Positions 16,935 through 24,878 of a stretch of DNA of 64,000 nt are shown here, piece after piece (position 1 is the first letter of the stretch; the number at the start of each line of letters is the position of its first letter). The notes under the pieces were generated by a model. That model saw nothing but the letters and a program-made list of their open reading frames with translations. It searched no databases and was not told the DNA's origin. The translations under genes and the position numbers were made by a program. Source of the stretch: an uncultured Rhodospirillales bacterium (GTDB lineage: Bacteria; Pseudomonadota; Alphaproteobacteria; Acetobacterales; Acetobacteraceae); assembly GCA_903928895.1 (NCBI GenBank), contig CAIYSR010000123.1, positions 1 to 64,000 on the forward strand, given 5' to 3'.

Positions 16935-18077
16935 ATGATTCAGCCGGGAGTGCTTGCGGGGCTGCGCGTGATCGAACTCGGCCAGGTGCTGGCGGGGCCG
17001 TTCGTGGGGGCGATTTTCGCCGATCTCGGGGCCGAGGTGATCAAGATCGAGCGCACCGATGGGGGCGATGACGCGCGGCGGATGGGGGCTGCGTTCCGCC
17101 ATGACGATGCGATGACGTTTCATATTTTCAATCGCGGGAAGAAATCGGCGGCGCTGGACATGAAGTCCAAGCGGGGGCGGGCGGATTTCGAGCGGTTGGT
17201 GGGGACGGCGGATATCGTGGTCCATAATTTGCGGCCCGGCGTGCCGGAGGCGCTCGGGATCGACGGGCCGAGCCTGACGGCGCGGCACCCAAGGCTGATC
17301 TATGGGGCGATTTCGGCGTTCGGGCACCAGGGGCCGATGGCTGCGCGCCCCGGGTTCGAGCCGCTGATCCAGGCTTACTCGGGGCTCTCCTCGATCAATG
17401 GCGGGCCGGACGATCCGCCGATCCGGGCGGCCGCGTCGCTGTGCGACCAGGGCAGCGCGATGTGGACGGTGATCGGGACACTCTCCTTGCTCCATCGGCG
17501 GCAAGCGACCGGGCGCGGCGGCATTCTGGAAACCTCGCTGCTGGAGACGGCGCTGGCCTGGGCGGCGCAGAAGGCCGACGCCTTCGCCAATACCGGGGAA
17601 TTGCCGGCGCGGCATCGGTCAGGCCATCCCGGCATGGCACCCTATGAGGCGTTCGAGGCCGCGGATGGGCCGTTTATGATTTGTGCCGGGAATGACCGGT
17701 TGTTCGGCAAGCTGGCTTCGGCGCTGGGGTATCCGGAGTGGGTGAGCGATCCGCGCTTTGCGACAAATCGGGCACGCCTGCTCAACAAGGCCGCCCTGTT
17801 TGCCGCCATGGGGCCGGTTCTGGCGGGGGTGCCGCGGGCTGTGTGGATCGAACGGCTGGAGGCGGCGGGGGTGCCGGCGGCGCAGATCCATACGTTGCCC
17901 GAGGCCCTGGAGCAGCCGCATGTCCAGGCGCTCGGGATGTTCCAGGCGGTGCCAGGCGAGGATTTCGCGCTCACCGCGTTGCCTGTGAGCATTGATGGGG
18001 TGCGGCCTCGGATCGCGCATGGGGCGCCGCGGTTGGGGGATGCCAACGTGGCGCTCGGTCTGGCAACAGACGGATAG
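16935..18077 (+). CDS. CaiB/BaiF family (class III) CoA-transferase
   Basis: A 380-residue family III CoA-transferase. Typical stretches are GLRVIELGQVLAGPFVGAIF at the N-terminus, LGAEVIKIE, the FNRGKKSAALDMKS segment, RPGVPEALGID and the conserved FQAVPGEDF tail. The catalytic Asp expected near residue 165 fits the AAASLCDQGSAMW region. It moves CoA between carboxylic acids; formyl-CoA:oxalate, carnitine and other substrates are all known for the family, so substrate is open. Its last codons and stop (ACGGATAG) coincide with the arm sequence of the neighbouring AT-rich repeat. Confidence 0.9.
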   Translation: MIQPGVLAGLRVIELGQVLAGPFVGAIFADLGAEVIKIERTDGGDDARRMGAAFRHDDAMTFHIFNRGKKSAALDMKSKRGRADFERLVGTADIVVHNLRPGVPEALGIDGPSLTARHPRLIYGAISAFGHQGPMAARPGFEPLIQAYSGLSSINGGPDDPPIRAAASLCDQGSAMWTVIGTLSLLHRRQATGRGGILETSLLETALAWAAQKADAFANTGELPARHRSGHPGMAPYEAFEAADGPFMICAGNDRLFGKLASALGYPEWVSDPRFATNRARLLNKAALFAAMGPVLAGVPRAVWIERLEAAGVPAAQIHTLPEALEQPHVQALGMFQAVPGEDFALTALPVSIDGVRPRIAHGAPRLGDANVALGLATDG

Positions 18078-18097
18078 ATAAGAATTTTTTGTGGAAG

Positions 18098-18142
18098 GAA
18101 GCGCTTCTTTTTTGAAAAAAAGAAGCAAAAAACCTTCATCCA
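18098..18142 (+). repeat. AT-rich palindromic repeat unit (type I), single copy
   Basis: GGAAGCGCTTC is followed by T6, GA, A7, GAAGC and A6, the reverse-orientation form. It lies 20 bases after the CoA-transferase stop and before the TfoX-like gene. Upstream, CGGATAGATAAGAATTTTTT resembles the inner arm of the paired elements, so the gene end is part of the repeat. Confidence 0.85.
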
Positions 18143-18162
18143 TTTTGGGGTGGAGTTTGGGC

Positions 18163-18489
18163 ATGGCATCGCGGCAGGACACCATGGACAGCATCATTGA
18201 ATATGCGGCCGGCTCTGTTTCGGCGCGGAAGATGTTCGGGGAATATGCGGTTTACTGCGACGGCAGAGTGGTCGCATTGGTGTGCGACGATCTGCTCTAC
18301 CTCAAGCCCACCACGGCCGGGCGCGCTCTGCTTCCCGACGCCGAAGAACGTGCGCCCTTTCCTGGGGCCGGGATGAAACTGCTGGTGCCGGCGGAAGACT
18401 GGGATCGGGGGGATTTTCTGGCGGAGCTGTTTCGCGCGACCGCGGGGGCGTTGCCGGCGGCGAAGGTGGGGAAGAAGCGGAAGGGGTAG
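18163..18489 (+). CDS. TfoX N-terminal domain protein
   Basis: A 108-residue protein matching the TfoX N-terminal domain family (MDSIIEYAAGSVSARKMFGE, then VALVCDDLLYLKPTTAGR), ending in a Lys-rich tail (KVGKKRKG). Stand-alone members are widespread in Proteobacteria and their role is unclear; the link to competence known for Haemophilus TfoX cannot be assumed. Start ATG 18163 excludes the repeat-derived N-terminal extension. Cytoplasmic. Confidence 0.88.
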   Translation: MASRQDTMDSIIEYAAGSVSARKMFGEYAVYCDGRVVALVCDDLLYLKPTTAGRALLPDAEERAPFPGAGMKLLVPAEDWDRGDFLAELFRATAGALPAAKVGKKRKG

Positions 18490-18746
18490 CAAGGCTCCGC
18501 CGGCCAAGGGGCAGTGGCCCCTTGGAACCCTCGACTACTTGCGGCTGGGGCGATGGCTTTCAGTTGAGGGCGCGATCTCGATGGGTGCTCGGGCGAAGCC
18601 CAATCGATCCAGCGGTGGTTATGGTTGTTGCCTGCGGCGCAAGGAAACACGGAAGGCGTTGCCAATTGAAGGCTGGTGCCTGAGCCGCAAGCAGTGGAGG
18701 GTTCTCAGGGCCCACGGCCCTGAGCCGGCGGAGCCTTGCTTGCCTT
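18488..18746. repeat. Paired GC-rich hairpin element (type II)
   Basis: This fills most of the 321-base gap after the TfoX-like gene. The left arm contains CCAAGGGGC/GCCCCTTGG (18504-18525) and the inverted right arm contains CTCAGGGCC/GGCCCTGAG (18704-18724). The arms are about 65 bases each and reverse-complementary (GCAAGGCTCCGCCGGC, GAACCCTC, CTTGCGGCT shared). The two small stems differ in sequence but both stay perfectly paired. The centre holds GCCTGCGGCGCAAG, the reverse of the core in the composites at 3.7 and 13.8 kb. No gene is seen. Confidence 0.85.
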
Positions 18747-18810
18747 CCCCCCTTGGCATCCGCCATTTCCCGGCTAGGCTGCGCCCGACGTAATCCCCGG
18801 GGAACCCGCT

Positions 18811-19986
18811 ATGGCCGCGATCGACAACATCCGCAGTTTTCATGACGAGCTTACCGCGATAAGGCGGGATTTTCATGCGCATCCCGAGATCGGGTTCGAG
18901 GAGCGCCGGACCGCGGATATCGTGGCGGCGAAGTTGGCGGAGTGGGGGATCGAGGTGCATCGCGATATCGGCGGCACCGGGGTGGTCGGCGTGTTGCGGC
19001 GGGGCAATGGGCAGGTGGCGATCGGGTTGCGGGCGGATATGGATTGCCTGCCGATGGAGGAGCTGAACACTTTTGCCCATCGCAGCACGATCCCGGGGCG
19101 GATGCATGCGTGCGGGCATGACGGGCACACCACGATGCTGCTGGGGGCGGCGCGGCATCTGGCGGAGAAGGGGGATTTCAACGGGACGGTGAATTTCATT
19201 TTCCAGCCGGCGGAGGAGGGCCTCGGCGGTGCGGAGGCGATGATCAAGGACGGGTTGTTCAAGCGGTTTCCGTGCAGTTTCGTGTATGGAATGCACAACC
19301 GGCCTGGCCTGGCCGTCGGGCAGTTCGCGATCCGGCCGGGGACGATGATGGCGGGGGGGGCGTTTTTCGACATCGAGATCACCGGACGCGGCGCACATGG
19401 GGCGCGGCCGGAGGGGAGCATCGATCCGGTGGTGGTGGCGGCGCAGATCCACACGGCGCTGCAATCGATCGTGGCGCGCAATGTGCCGCCGATGGACACC
19501 GCGGTGTTGAGCGTGACGCGGATCGAGGGCGGGGACGCGTTCAATGTGATCCCGCAGACGGCCTGGCTGCGGGGGACGGCGCGGACGATGAAGCGCTCGA
19601 CGATGGATCTGCTGGAGGCCAATATGAAGCGCCTGGCGGAGAATATCGCGGCGGGGTTCGGGGCGACGGCGCGGCTGGATTTCCGATTTTTGTTTGCGCC
19701 GCTGGTCAATGACGGGGCCGAGACCGAGGCGATGGTGAAGGCCGCCGCCGCGGTGGTGGGCGAGGGCAATGTCGAGGCGAACGGGCCGTTCGTGATGGCG
19801 AGCGAGGATTTCAGCTTCATGCTGGAGGCGGTGCCGGGGGCGTATATCAATATCGGCAATGGCGACGGGTTCGGTTCCACGCCGGTGCATAATCCGGGCT
19901 ATGAGTTCAATGACGAAACGATCCCGCTGGGTTCGGCGATGTTCGCCGAGCTGGTGGAGCAGAAGCTGCCGCGCGGCGTTGCTTGA
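18811..19986 (+). CDS. M20 family amidohydrolase (hippurate-hydrolase-like), first of a tandem pair
   Basis: A 391-residue metal-dependent amidase/carboxypeptidase of the M20D type. Metal-binding motifs are MHACGHDGHTTMLLGAARHL (about residue 96), FQPAEEGLGGAEAMI (about 132) and ASEDFSFMLEAVPG near the C-terminus. The lid domain begins GAFFDIEITGRGAHGARPE. Family members hydrolyse N-acyl amino acids, hippurate or peptides; the substrate is unknown. No signal peptide. The following gene is a close paralogue. Confidence 0.92.
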   Translation: MAAIDNIRSFHDELTAIRRDFHAHPEIGFEERRTADIVAAKLAEWGIEVHRDIGGTGVVGVLRRGNGQVAIGLRADMDCLPMEELNTFAHRSTIPGRMHACGHDGHTTMLLGAARHLAEKGDFNGTVNFIFQPAEEGLGGAEAMIKDGLFKRFPCSFVYGMHNRPGLAVGQFAIRPGTMMAGGAFFDIEITGRGAHGARPEGSIDPVVVAAQIHTALQSIVARNVPPMDTAVLSVTRIEGGDAFNVIPQTAWLRGTARTMKRSTMDLLEANMKRLAENIAAGFGATARLDFRFLFAPLVNDGAETEAMVKAAAAVVGEGNVEANGPFVMASEDFSFMLEAVPGAYINIGNGDGFGSTPVHNPGYEFNDETIPLGSAMFAELVEQKLPRGVA

Positions 19987-20005
19987 TCCTGAAAGGTACA
20001 TTCCC

Positions 20006-21163
20006 ATGACCGCACTTGAGACCATTCGCGCCTTCCAGGACGAGCTGACCGAGATCCGGCGTGATTTTCATGCCCATCCCGAGTTGGGCCTGGAGGAATT
20101 CCGCACCGCGGAGATCGTGGCGCAGAAGCTGGAGAGCTGGGGCATCGAGGTGCATCGCGGCGTTGGTGTGACCGGGGTGGTCGGCGTGATCCGCAAGGGG
20201 AGCGGCAAGACCCGGATCGGGTTGCGCGCGGATATGGATTGCCTGCCGATGGAGGAGCAGACCAATCTTGCGTATCGCAGCCAGGCTGCGGGCAAGATGC
20301 ATGCGTGCGGGCATGACGGGCATACGACGATGCTGCTGGGTGCCGCCCGGTATCTGGCACAGGCGGATTTCGACGGCACGGTGAACCTGATTTTCCAGCC
20401 GGGGGAGGAGGGGATCGGCGGCGCGCTGGCGATGTTGAATGACGGGTTGTTCGAGCGGTTTCCGTGCGATGCGATTTTCGCGCTGCATAACCGGCCCGGG
20501 ATGGAGATCGGCAAGTTCGCGATTTCCAAGGGGCCTTCGGCGGCGGGCGGGGCGTTTTTCGACATCAAGGTGACGGGGCGGGGGACGCATGGGGCGCGGC
20601 CGGAGGTGGGGATCGATCCGGTGCTGGTGGCGAGCCATATCGTGACGGCGTTGCAGTCGATCGTGGCGCGCAATGTGCCGCCGGCGGATACGGCGGTGTT
20701 GAGCGTGACCAAGATCAATGGCGGCGATGCCTATAACGTGGTGCCGGAGACGGCAACGATCGCGGGGACGGCGCGGGCGTTCAGTCCGGCCGTGATGAAG
20801 CTGATGGAGGCCAACATGACGCGCATCGCCAAGGGGGTGGCCGAGGCGTTCGGGGCCACCGCCGAGGTCGATTTCCGCGTCATTTTCGCGCCGCTGATCA
20901 ATGACCATGAGCAGACCGACGCGATCGCCGATGCGGCGGCGGCGTTGGTGGGCGAGGCGGCGGTGGATCGGACCAAGCCGCCGGGGATGGGGTCGGAGGA
21001 TTTCTCGTTCATGATGGAGAAGGTGCCGGGCGCCTATATCCAGGTGGGCAATGGCGAGAGCGCGCAGTTGCACAACCCGGCCTACAACTACAACGACGAG
21101 TGCACCCCCTATGGGGCCGCACTGCTGGCAACGATTGCGCAAAGGAAGCTGGCAAACGGATAA
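20006..21163 (+). CDS. M20 family amidohydrolase (hippurate-hydrolase-like), second of a tandem pair
   Basis: A 385-residue paralogue of the preceding enzyme with the same motifs (KMHACGHDGHTTMLLGAARY, FQPGEEGIGGALAM, GSEDFSFMMEKVPG). Whole stretches are near-identical at DNA level (for example the LRADMDCLPMEE segment), indicating a fairly recent tandem duplication. Start ATG 20006 has an AAAGG site upstream. Its last codons, reading KLANG and a TAA stop, match the inner arm of the AT-rich repeat that follows, so the 3' end appears to have been replaced by repeat DNA. Confidence 0.92.
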   Translation: MTALETIRAFQDELTEIRRDFHAHPELGLEEFRTAEIVAQKLESWGIEVHRGVGVTGVVGVIRKGSGKTRIGLRADMDCLPMEEQTNLAYRSQAAGKMHACGHDGHTTMLLGAARYLAQADFDGTVNLIFQPGEEGIGGALAMLNDGLFERFPCDAIFALHNRPGMEIGKFAISKGPSAAGGAFFDIKVTGRGTHGARPEVGIDPVLVASHIVTALQSIVARNVPPADTAVLSVTKINGGDAYNVVPETATIAGTARAFSPAVMKLMEANMTRIAKGVAEAFGATAEVDFRVIFAPLINDHEQTDAIADAAAALVGEAAVDRTKPPGMGSEDFSFMMEKVPGAYIQVGNGESAQLHNPAYNYNDECTPYGAALLATIAQRKLANG

Positions 21164-21205
21164 AAGTTTTTTGTTTCTTTTTTTCAAAAAAGAAAGCGCT
21201 TCCTT
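21150..21205 (-). repeat. AT-rich palindromic repeat unit (type I) forming the gene end
   Basis: GGCAAACGGATAAAAGTTTT matches the inner arm of paired elements elsewhere (GCCAAACGGAT..AAGTTTTTT), followed by a stem GTTTCTTTTTTT/AAAAAAGAAAGC. The TAA stop of the second M20 gene (21161-21163) lies inside this sequence. Confidence 0.8.
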
Positions 21206-21214
21206 CTGACTTCC

Positions 21215-22153
21215 TTGGGGAAAATCCAGGGCGAGTTCGGTCTCGGGATCGATGGCGGCGGCTCGGCGACGCGCTGGGCGGTGGCCGATGCGGCGGGGGC
21301 GATCCTGGCGCGGGGCGAGGTGTCGGCGGTGAGCGGGCATTTGTTCTCGGACGTCGAGCGGGCACGGCTGGCGGCGGCGATGGGGGCGATTGCGGCGGCC
21401 CTCCCCTGCCCTGTCGGCGCCGTGGTTGCCGGGATCACGGGGCTCGCGGCCTCCGCCCCGCAGGCGGTGGATGCGCGGGGCATTGTGGCCGGGGCGCTGG
21501 GGCTCGCGCCGGGGGCGGTGCGGATCGAGAACGATATGTGGATCGCCTACCATGCCGTGTTCGCGCCTGGCACGGGGCATATCGTCTATGCCGGGACCGG
21601 AGCGATCGCACTGCATATCGCGGCGGATGGGCAGGAGATTCGCGCCGGCGGGCGGGGGATGCTGATCGATGACGCGGGTTCGGCCTTCTGGATCGGGCGG
21701 TGTGCGCTTGACCATGTCTGGCGTGCCCGCGACTTCGATCCGGCCGCAACTTCGGCGCTGGGCGCGGCGCTGGACCAGGCGATCGGCGGGGCGGATTGGG
21801 ACCTCCACCGGAGCCATGTCTATGGCGGCGGGCGCAATGCGGTGGCGCAGCTGGCCCGTGCGGTGGCGGAGGCGGATGATCCGGTGGCGCGCGACATTCT
21901 TGGGCGCGCGGGGGCCGAGCTGGCGCGGCTGGCGCTGGCCCTGGTGGGTCGGGTAGGAGATCGGCCGGTGGCTTTGCTCGGCCGGGCGGCCACGCTGCAT
22001 CCCGCGATCGCGGCCGGGTTTCGTGCCGCCGCGCCCGCGTTGCGGATGCATCTGGCCACGCCAGATACCGCCGGCGCCGCCGCCCGCCTTGCAGTGAACG
22101 CCGGCACAGCGCAGGCTGACCCCAACAACATTTCTCGCGGGATGCGACCATGA
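21215..22153 (+). CDS. BadF/BadG/BcrA/BcrD-type kinase (N-acetylglucosamine-kinase-like)
   Basis: A 312-residue ASKHA-fold ATPase. The phosphate-1 loop is FGLGIDGGGSATRWAVAD (residue about 9). The phosphate-2 region is HIVYAGTGAIALHI, with GRGMLIDDAGSAFWIGRCAL. The size and the GDEGSG-like sequence resemble N-acetylglucosamine kinases rather than benzoyl-CoA reductase activators, because no cluster cysteines are seen. TTG 21215 is the earliest start; it follows the repeat closely, so translation may begin a few codons later. It overlaps the next gene by 4 bases (ATGA). Confidence 0.82.
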   Translation: MGKIQGEFGLGIDGGGSATRWAVADAAGAILARGEVSAVSGHLFSDVERARLAAAMGAIAAALPCPVGAVVAGITGLAASAPQAVDARGIVAGALGLAPGAVRIENDMWIAYHAVFAPGTGHIVYAGTGAIALHIAADGQEIRAGGRGMLIDDAGSAFWIGRCALDHVWRARDFDPAATSALGAALDQAIGGADWDLHRSHVYGGGRNAVAQLARAVAEADDPVARDILGRAGAELARLALALVGRVGDRPVALLGRAATLHPAIAAGFRAAAPALRMHLATPDTAGAAARLAVNAGTAQADPNNISRGMRP

Positions 22154-23748
22154 ACGGCAGACGCCCAACGATTTCCTCGGTCCACGGCATCGTCGCCGCG
22201 GCCCATCCGCTGGCGGCCGCCGCCGGCGCGCGCCTGCTCGCCCAGGGCGGCAACGCCTTCGACGCGGCGGCGGCCACCTGTGCCGCGCTCAACGTGGTCG
22301 AGCCCTTCATGTCGGGGCTGTCCGGCTTGGGCATGGCGACCTGCTACATCGCCAAGGAGCGGCGCGTGCGCACGCTCGATTTCATCACCCGGGTGCCGTC
22401 GCAATACCCGGTCGGCAAGTTCAAGGACCGCGAGGAGACGGCGCGCCACCCGGCCTCGGCGGCGACGCCGGGCAATCTCGCGGGCTGGTGCGAACTGGTG
22501 CGGGCGCATGGCCGCAAGTCGCTGGCCGAGGTGTTCGCACCGGCGATCGCGCTGGCGCGCGACGGGTTTCCGATCATCGAATTCAACACCGACGGAATCA
22601 ACCAGGCGATCGAGGGGCTGCGGCATTTGTCCTTCTACGGGGACTGGGTGGCGAACTATCTGCGCGGGCGCAGCCGCGTGGAGATGGGCGATGTGCTCAA
22701 GCAGCCCGAGCTTGCCGCCACCTTCGAGGCGATCGCCGCGGACGGGCCGGGCCACCTCTATGGCGGGCCGCTCGGGCGCATGATGACGGAGCATCTGGCC
22801 AAGATCGGCGGCAGCTTCACCATGGCCGACCTCGAAGCGGTGCAGCCGCAATGGCTGGATCCGCTGGGCGCGAAATACCGCGACATCACGGTCAACACCC
22901 TGCCGCCGCCGTGCGAGGGGTTCCAGTACCTGCTGACGCTGCGCATTCTCGACGGGTTCGACCTCGGCGCCATGGCGCGCAATGGGGTGGAGCATCTCGA
23001 CACGGTGTGGCGCGCCATCCGCCTTGCCGCGGGCGCGCGCATCGCCCACAACAAGCCGGACGCGGAGAAGCTGGCGTGGCTGATGTCCGACGCCCATGTC
23101 GAGCAGCTCCGCGCCCGGGTGCGCGACGGCAAGCCCGTCATCGGCCTGACCGAGCAGTGGCTGCCGCGCGAACCCGATCCCGATCGCGAGCACACCACCT
23201 CGACCTCGATCGCCGATGCCGAGGGCAACGTGATCTGCCTGACCCAGAGCCTGGGCGGGCTGTTCGGCTGCGGCGTGGTGATCCCGGGCACCGGCGTGTG
23301 CATGAACAACTTCCTCTACTGGGGCGAAGTCCATCCCGGCGCCACGAATCCGCTGACCCCGGGCGTGCAGCCCGCGATGTGCGTGGCCCCCTCGATCGCG
23401 ACCCGGGCCGACGGCAGGCCGGTGCTGGCGCTCGGCACGCCCGGCAGCTACGGCATCTGCCAGACCCAGGTGCAGGCGCTCGTGCAGCACAAGGATTTCG
23501 GGCTGCCGATCCAGGACGCTATCGAAGCCCCGCGCGCGCGGCTGTGGGACGGGGCGCGGGTGCAGCCGGAGGCGCGGTTCGATCCGGCGGTGCTGGCCGA
23601 ACTCAAGGCGCGCGGCCACGCCATCGAGGACACCCCGGCCTGGACGATGACGGTCGGCGGCATGCAGGGGATCGTCCTCAACCCCGACACCGGCGCCAAG
23701 ACCGGCGGCGCCGATCCGCGGCGGGACAGCTATGTGGCGACGCCGTAA
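22150..23748 (+). CDS. Gamma-glutamyltransferase family Ntn-hydrolase
   Basis: A 532-residue member of the gamma-glutamyltransferase/cephalosporin acylase family, normally self-cleaved before a catalytic Thr. The likely processing site is Thr349 in REHTTSTSIADAEG. Other conserved parts are AGARLLAQGGNAFDAAAATC, LSGLGMATCYI and NNFLYWGEVHPGATNPL. No signal peptide is visible, so it is probably cytoplasmic, unlike classical periplasmic GGT. The His usual two residues after the nucleophile is Ser here, so substrate may differ. Codon use is more C-rich than in the upstream genes. Confidence 0.88.
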   Translation: MNGRRPTISSVHGIVAAAHPLAAAAGARLLAQGGNAFDAAAATCAALNVVEPFMSGLSGLGMATCYIAKERRVRTLDFITRVPSQYPVGKFKDREETARHPASAATPGNLAGWCELVRAHGRKSLAEVFAPAIALARDGFPIIEFNTDGINQAIEGLRHLSFYGDWVANYLRGRSRVEMGDVLKQPELAATFEAIAADGPGHLYGGPLGRMMTEHLAKIGGSFTMADLEAVQPQWLDPLGAKYRDITVNTLPPPCEGFQYLLTLRILDGFDLGAMARNGVEHLDTVWRAIRLAAGARIAHNKPDAEKLAWLMSDAHVEQLRARVRDGKPVIGLTEQWLPREPDPDREHTTSTSIADAEGNVICLTQSLGGLFGCGVVIPGTGVCMNNFLYWGEVHPGATNPLTPGVQPAMCVAPSIATRADGRPVLALGTPGSYGICQTQVQALVQHKDFGLPIQDAIEAPRARLWDGARVQPEARFDPAVLAELKARGHAIEDTPAWTMTVGGMQGIVLNPDTGAKTGGADPRRDSYVATP

Positions 23749-23760
23749 TCGAGGACGGAT

Positions 23761-23789
23761 GCCACGTCTGGACAAGACGTGGCGCTTTT
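23761..23789 (+). terminator. Intrinsic terminator after the gamma-glutamyltransferase gene
   Basis: GCCACGTC (23761-23768) and GACGTGGC (23776-23783) form a perfect 8-bp stem with a 7-base loop, followed by GCTTTTC. It lies 12 bases after the stop codon. Confidence 0.75.
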
Positions 23790-23800
23790 CTCGGCGGGGC

Positions 23801-23928
23801 AGGCAAGCACTTCTTTTTTGAAAAAAAGAAGCAAAAAACTTCTAACCGTTGGTGTTGGCGGCTTCTTGCAGATTGACGCCATGGATAAAGTTTTTTTGTT
23901 TTTTTTCAAAAAAAAGAAACGCGTGCTT
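23801..23928. repeat. Paired AT-rich repeat units between convergent genes
   Basis: A reverse unit (23801-23850) and a forward unit (23886-23928) flank a less perfect centre. The forward copy is diverged (T7, GTTTTTTTT, C, A8, GAAACGC). It lies between the ends of the GGT gene and the DMT transporter gene. With the adjoining hairpin it makes up the 243-base gap, which contains no gene. Confidence 0.8.
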
Positions 23929-23991
23929 ACTGTCTCTTCCTTTTCCTCCGCGACCCGCAAAATTTGATCCTCAGCAGGATTGTCTCGACAC

Positions 23992-24864
23992 TCAGGTCTT
24001 GACCGCGGTGACGATGGCGCAGGCGCCGACGATCAGCGCCGCGCCGGCCCACACCGCGAGCGAAGGCACCTCGCCGAAGAAGGCGAAGCCGAGCAGGGCG
24101 GCGTAGGGCAGCGCCAGGTAGTCGACCACCGCCAGCACGCCGGCCGGGGCGCGGGCGAAGGCCCAGGTCAGCAGGAAATGCCCGCTCACGCCGAACAGGG
24201 CGAGCAACATGAACACCGGCCAGACTTCCGCCGCCGGCGCCACCCAGGCGGCGCCGGCCAGCGGCAGGGCGACCACGGCGGGCACCACATGTTGGATCAG
24301 CACGATCGAGGTGGCATGGTCGCGCTGTGCCTGGCTGCGCAGCAGCACGTTGTTGCCGGCATAGGTGACGGCCGAGCCGAGGGCGGCGGCGATGCCGACC
24401 AGATCGGCGCTGACCCCGCCATGGCCGGCCAGCGCATCCCAGGCGATCACGCAGACCCCGGCGAGGCCAAGGAGGAGGGCGCCAAGCACCGGCGCGCGCA
24501 GCTTCTCGCCCAGCATCAGCGCCGCCAGTACGGCCAGGATCAGCGGCGCGAGATAGCTGAGCGCCAGCGCCTCGGCGAAGGGCAAATGGCGCAGCGCGGT
24601 GAAGAACAGCAGCGTGGTCAGCGTGGTGAGCAGCCCGCGCGGCCCATTGGCCCGCCACGAGGCCAGGGACGGCCAGCCGCCCCGCATGCGCCACAACGCC
24701 AGCAGCGCCAGCGGCACGCCGAAGCAGAAGCGCAGCGCCACCACTTCGATCACCGGTATGCCTGGGGGCAGCGCCTTCACCACCGCATCCATGGTGGTGA
24801 ACACGGTGATCGCCCCGCACGCCACCAGGAACGGCACCATGGGCCGGGCGTGGTCGCGGCGCAC
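23992..24864 (-). CDS. DMT superfamily (EamA) transporter
   Basis: A 290-residue inner-membrane protein with about ten hydrophobic segments arranged as two EamA repeats (LPFAEALALSYLAPLILAVL in the first; PAGVLAVVDYLALPYAALLG in the second). The family exports amino acids, metabolites or drugs; the substrate cannot be predicted. The start is uncertain: GTG 24864 gives MRRDHARPM..., while ATG 24840 removes eight residues and begins directly before the first membrane segment. Neither has a clear ribosome-binding site. It lies 14 bases downstream of the MBL gene. Confidence 0.88.
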   Translation of the reverse strand: MRRDHARPMVPFLVACGAITVFTTMDAVVKALPPGIPVIEVVALRFCFGVPLALLALWRMRGGWPSLASWRANGPRGLLTTLTTLLFFTALRHLPFAEALALSYLAPLILAVLAALMLGEKLRAPVLGALLLGLAGVCVIAWDALAGHGGVSADLVGIAAALGSAVTYAGNNVLLRSQAQRDHATSIVLIQHVVPAVVALPLAGAAWVAPAAEVWPVFMLLALFGVSGHFLLTWAFARAPAGVLAVVDYLALPYAALLGFAFFGEVPSLAVWAGAALIVGACAIVTAVKT

Positions 24865-24878
24865 CGCCGCCCCGGGGG

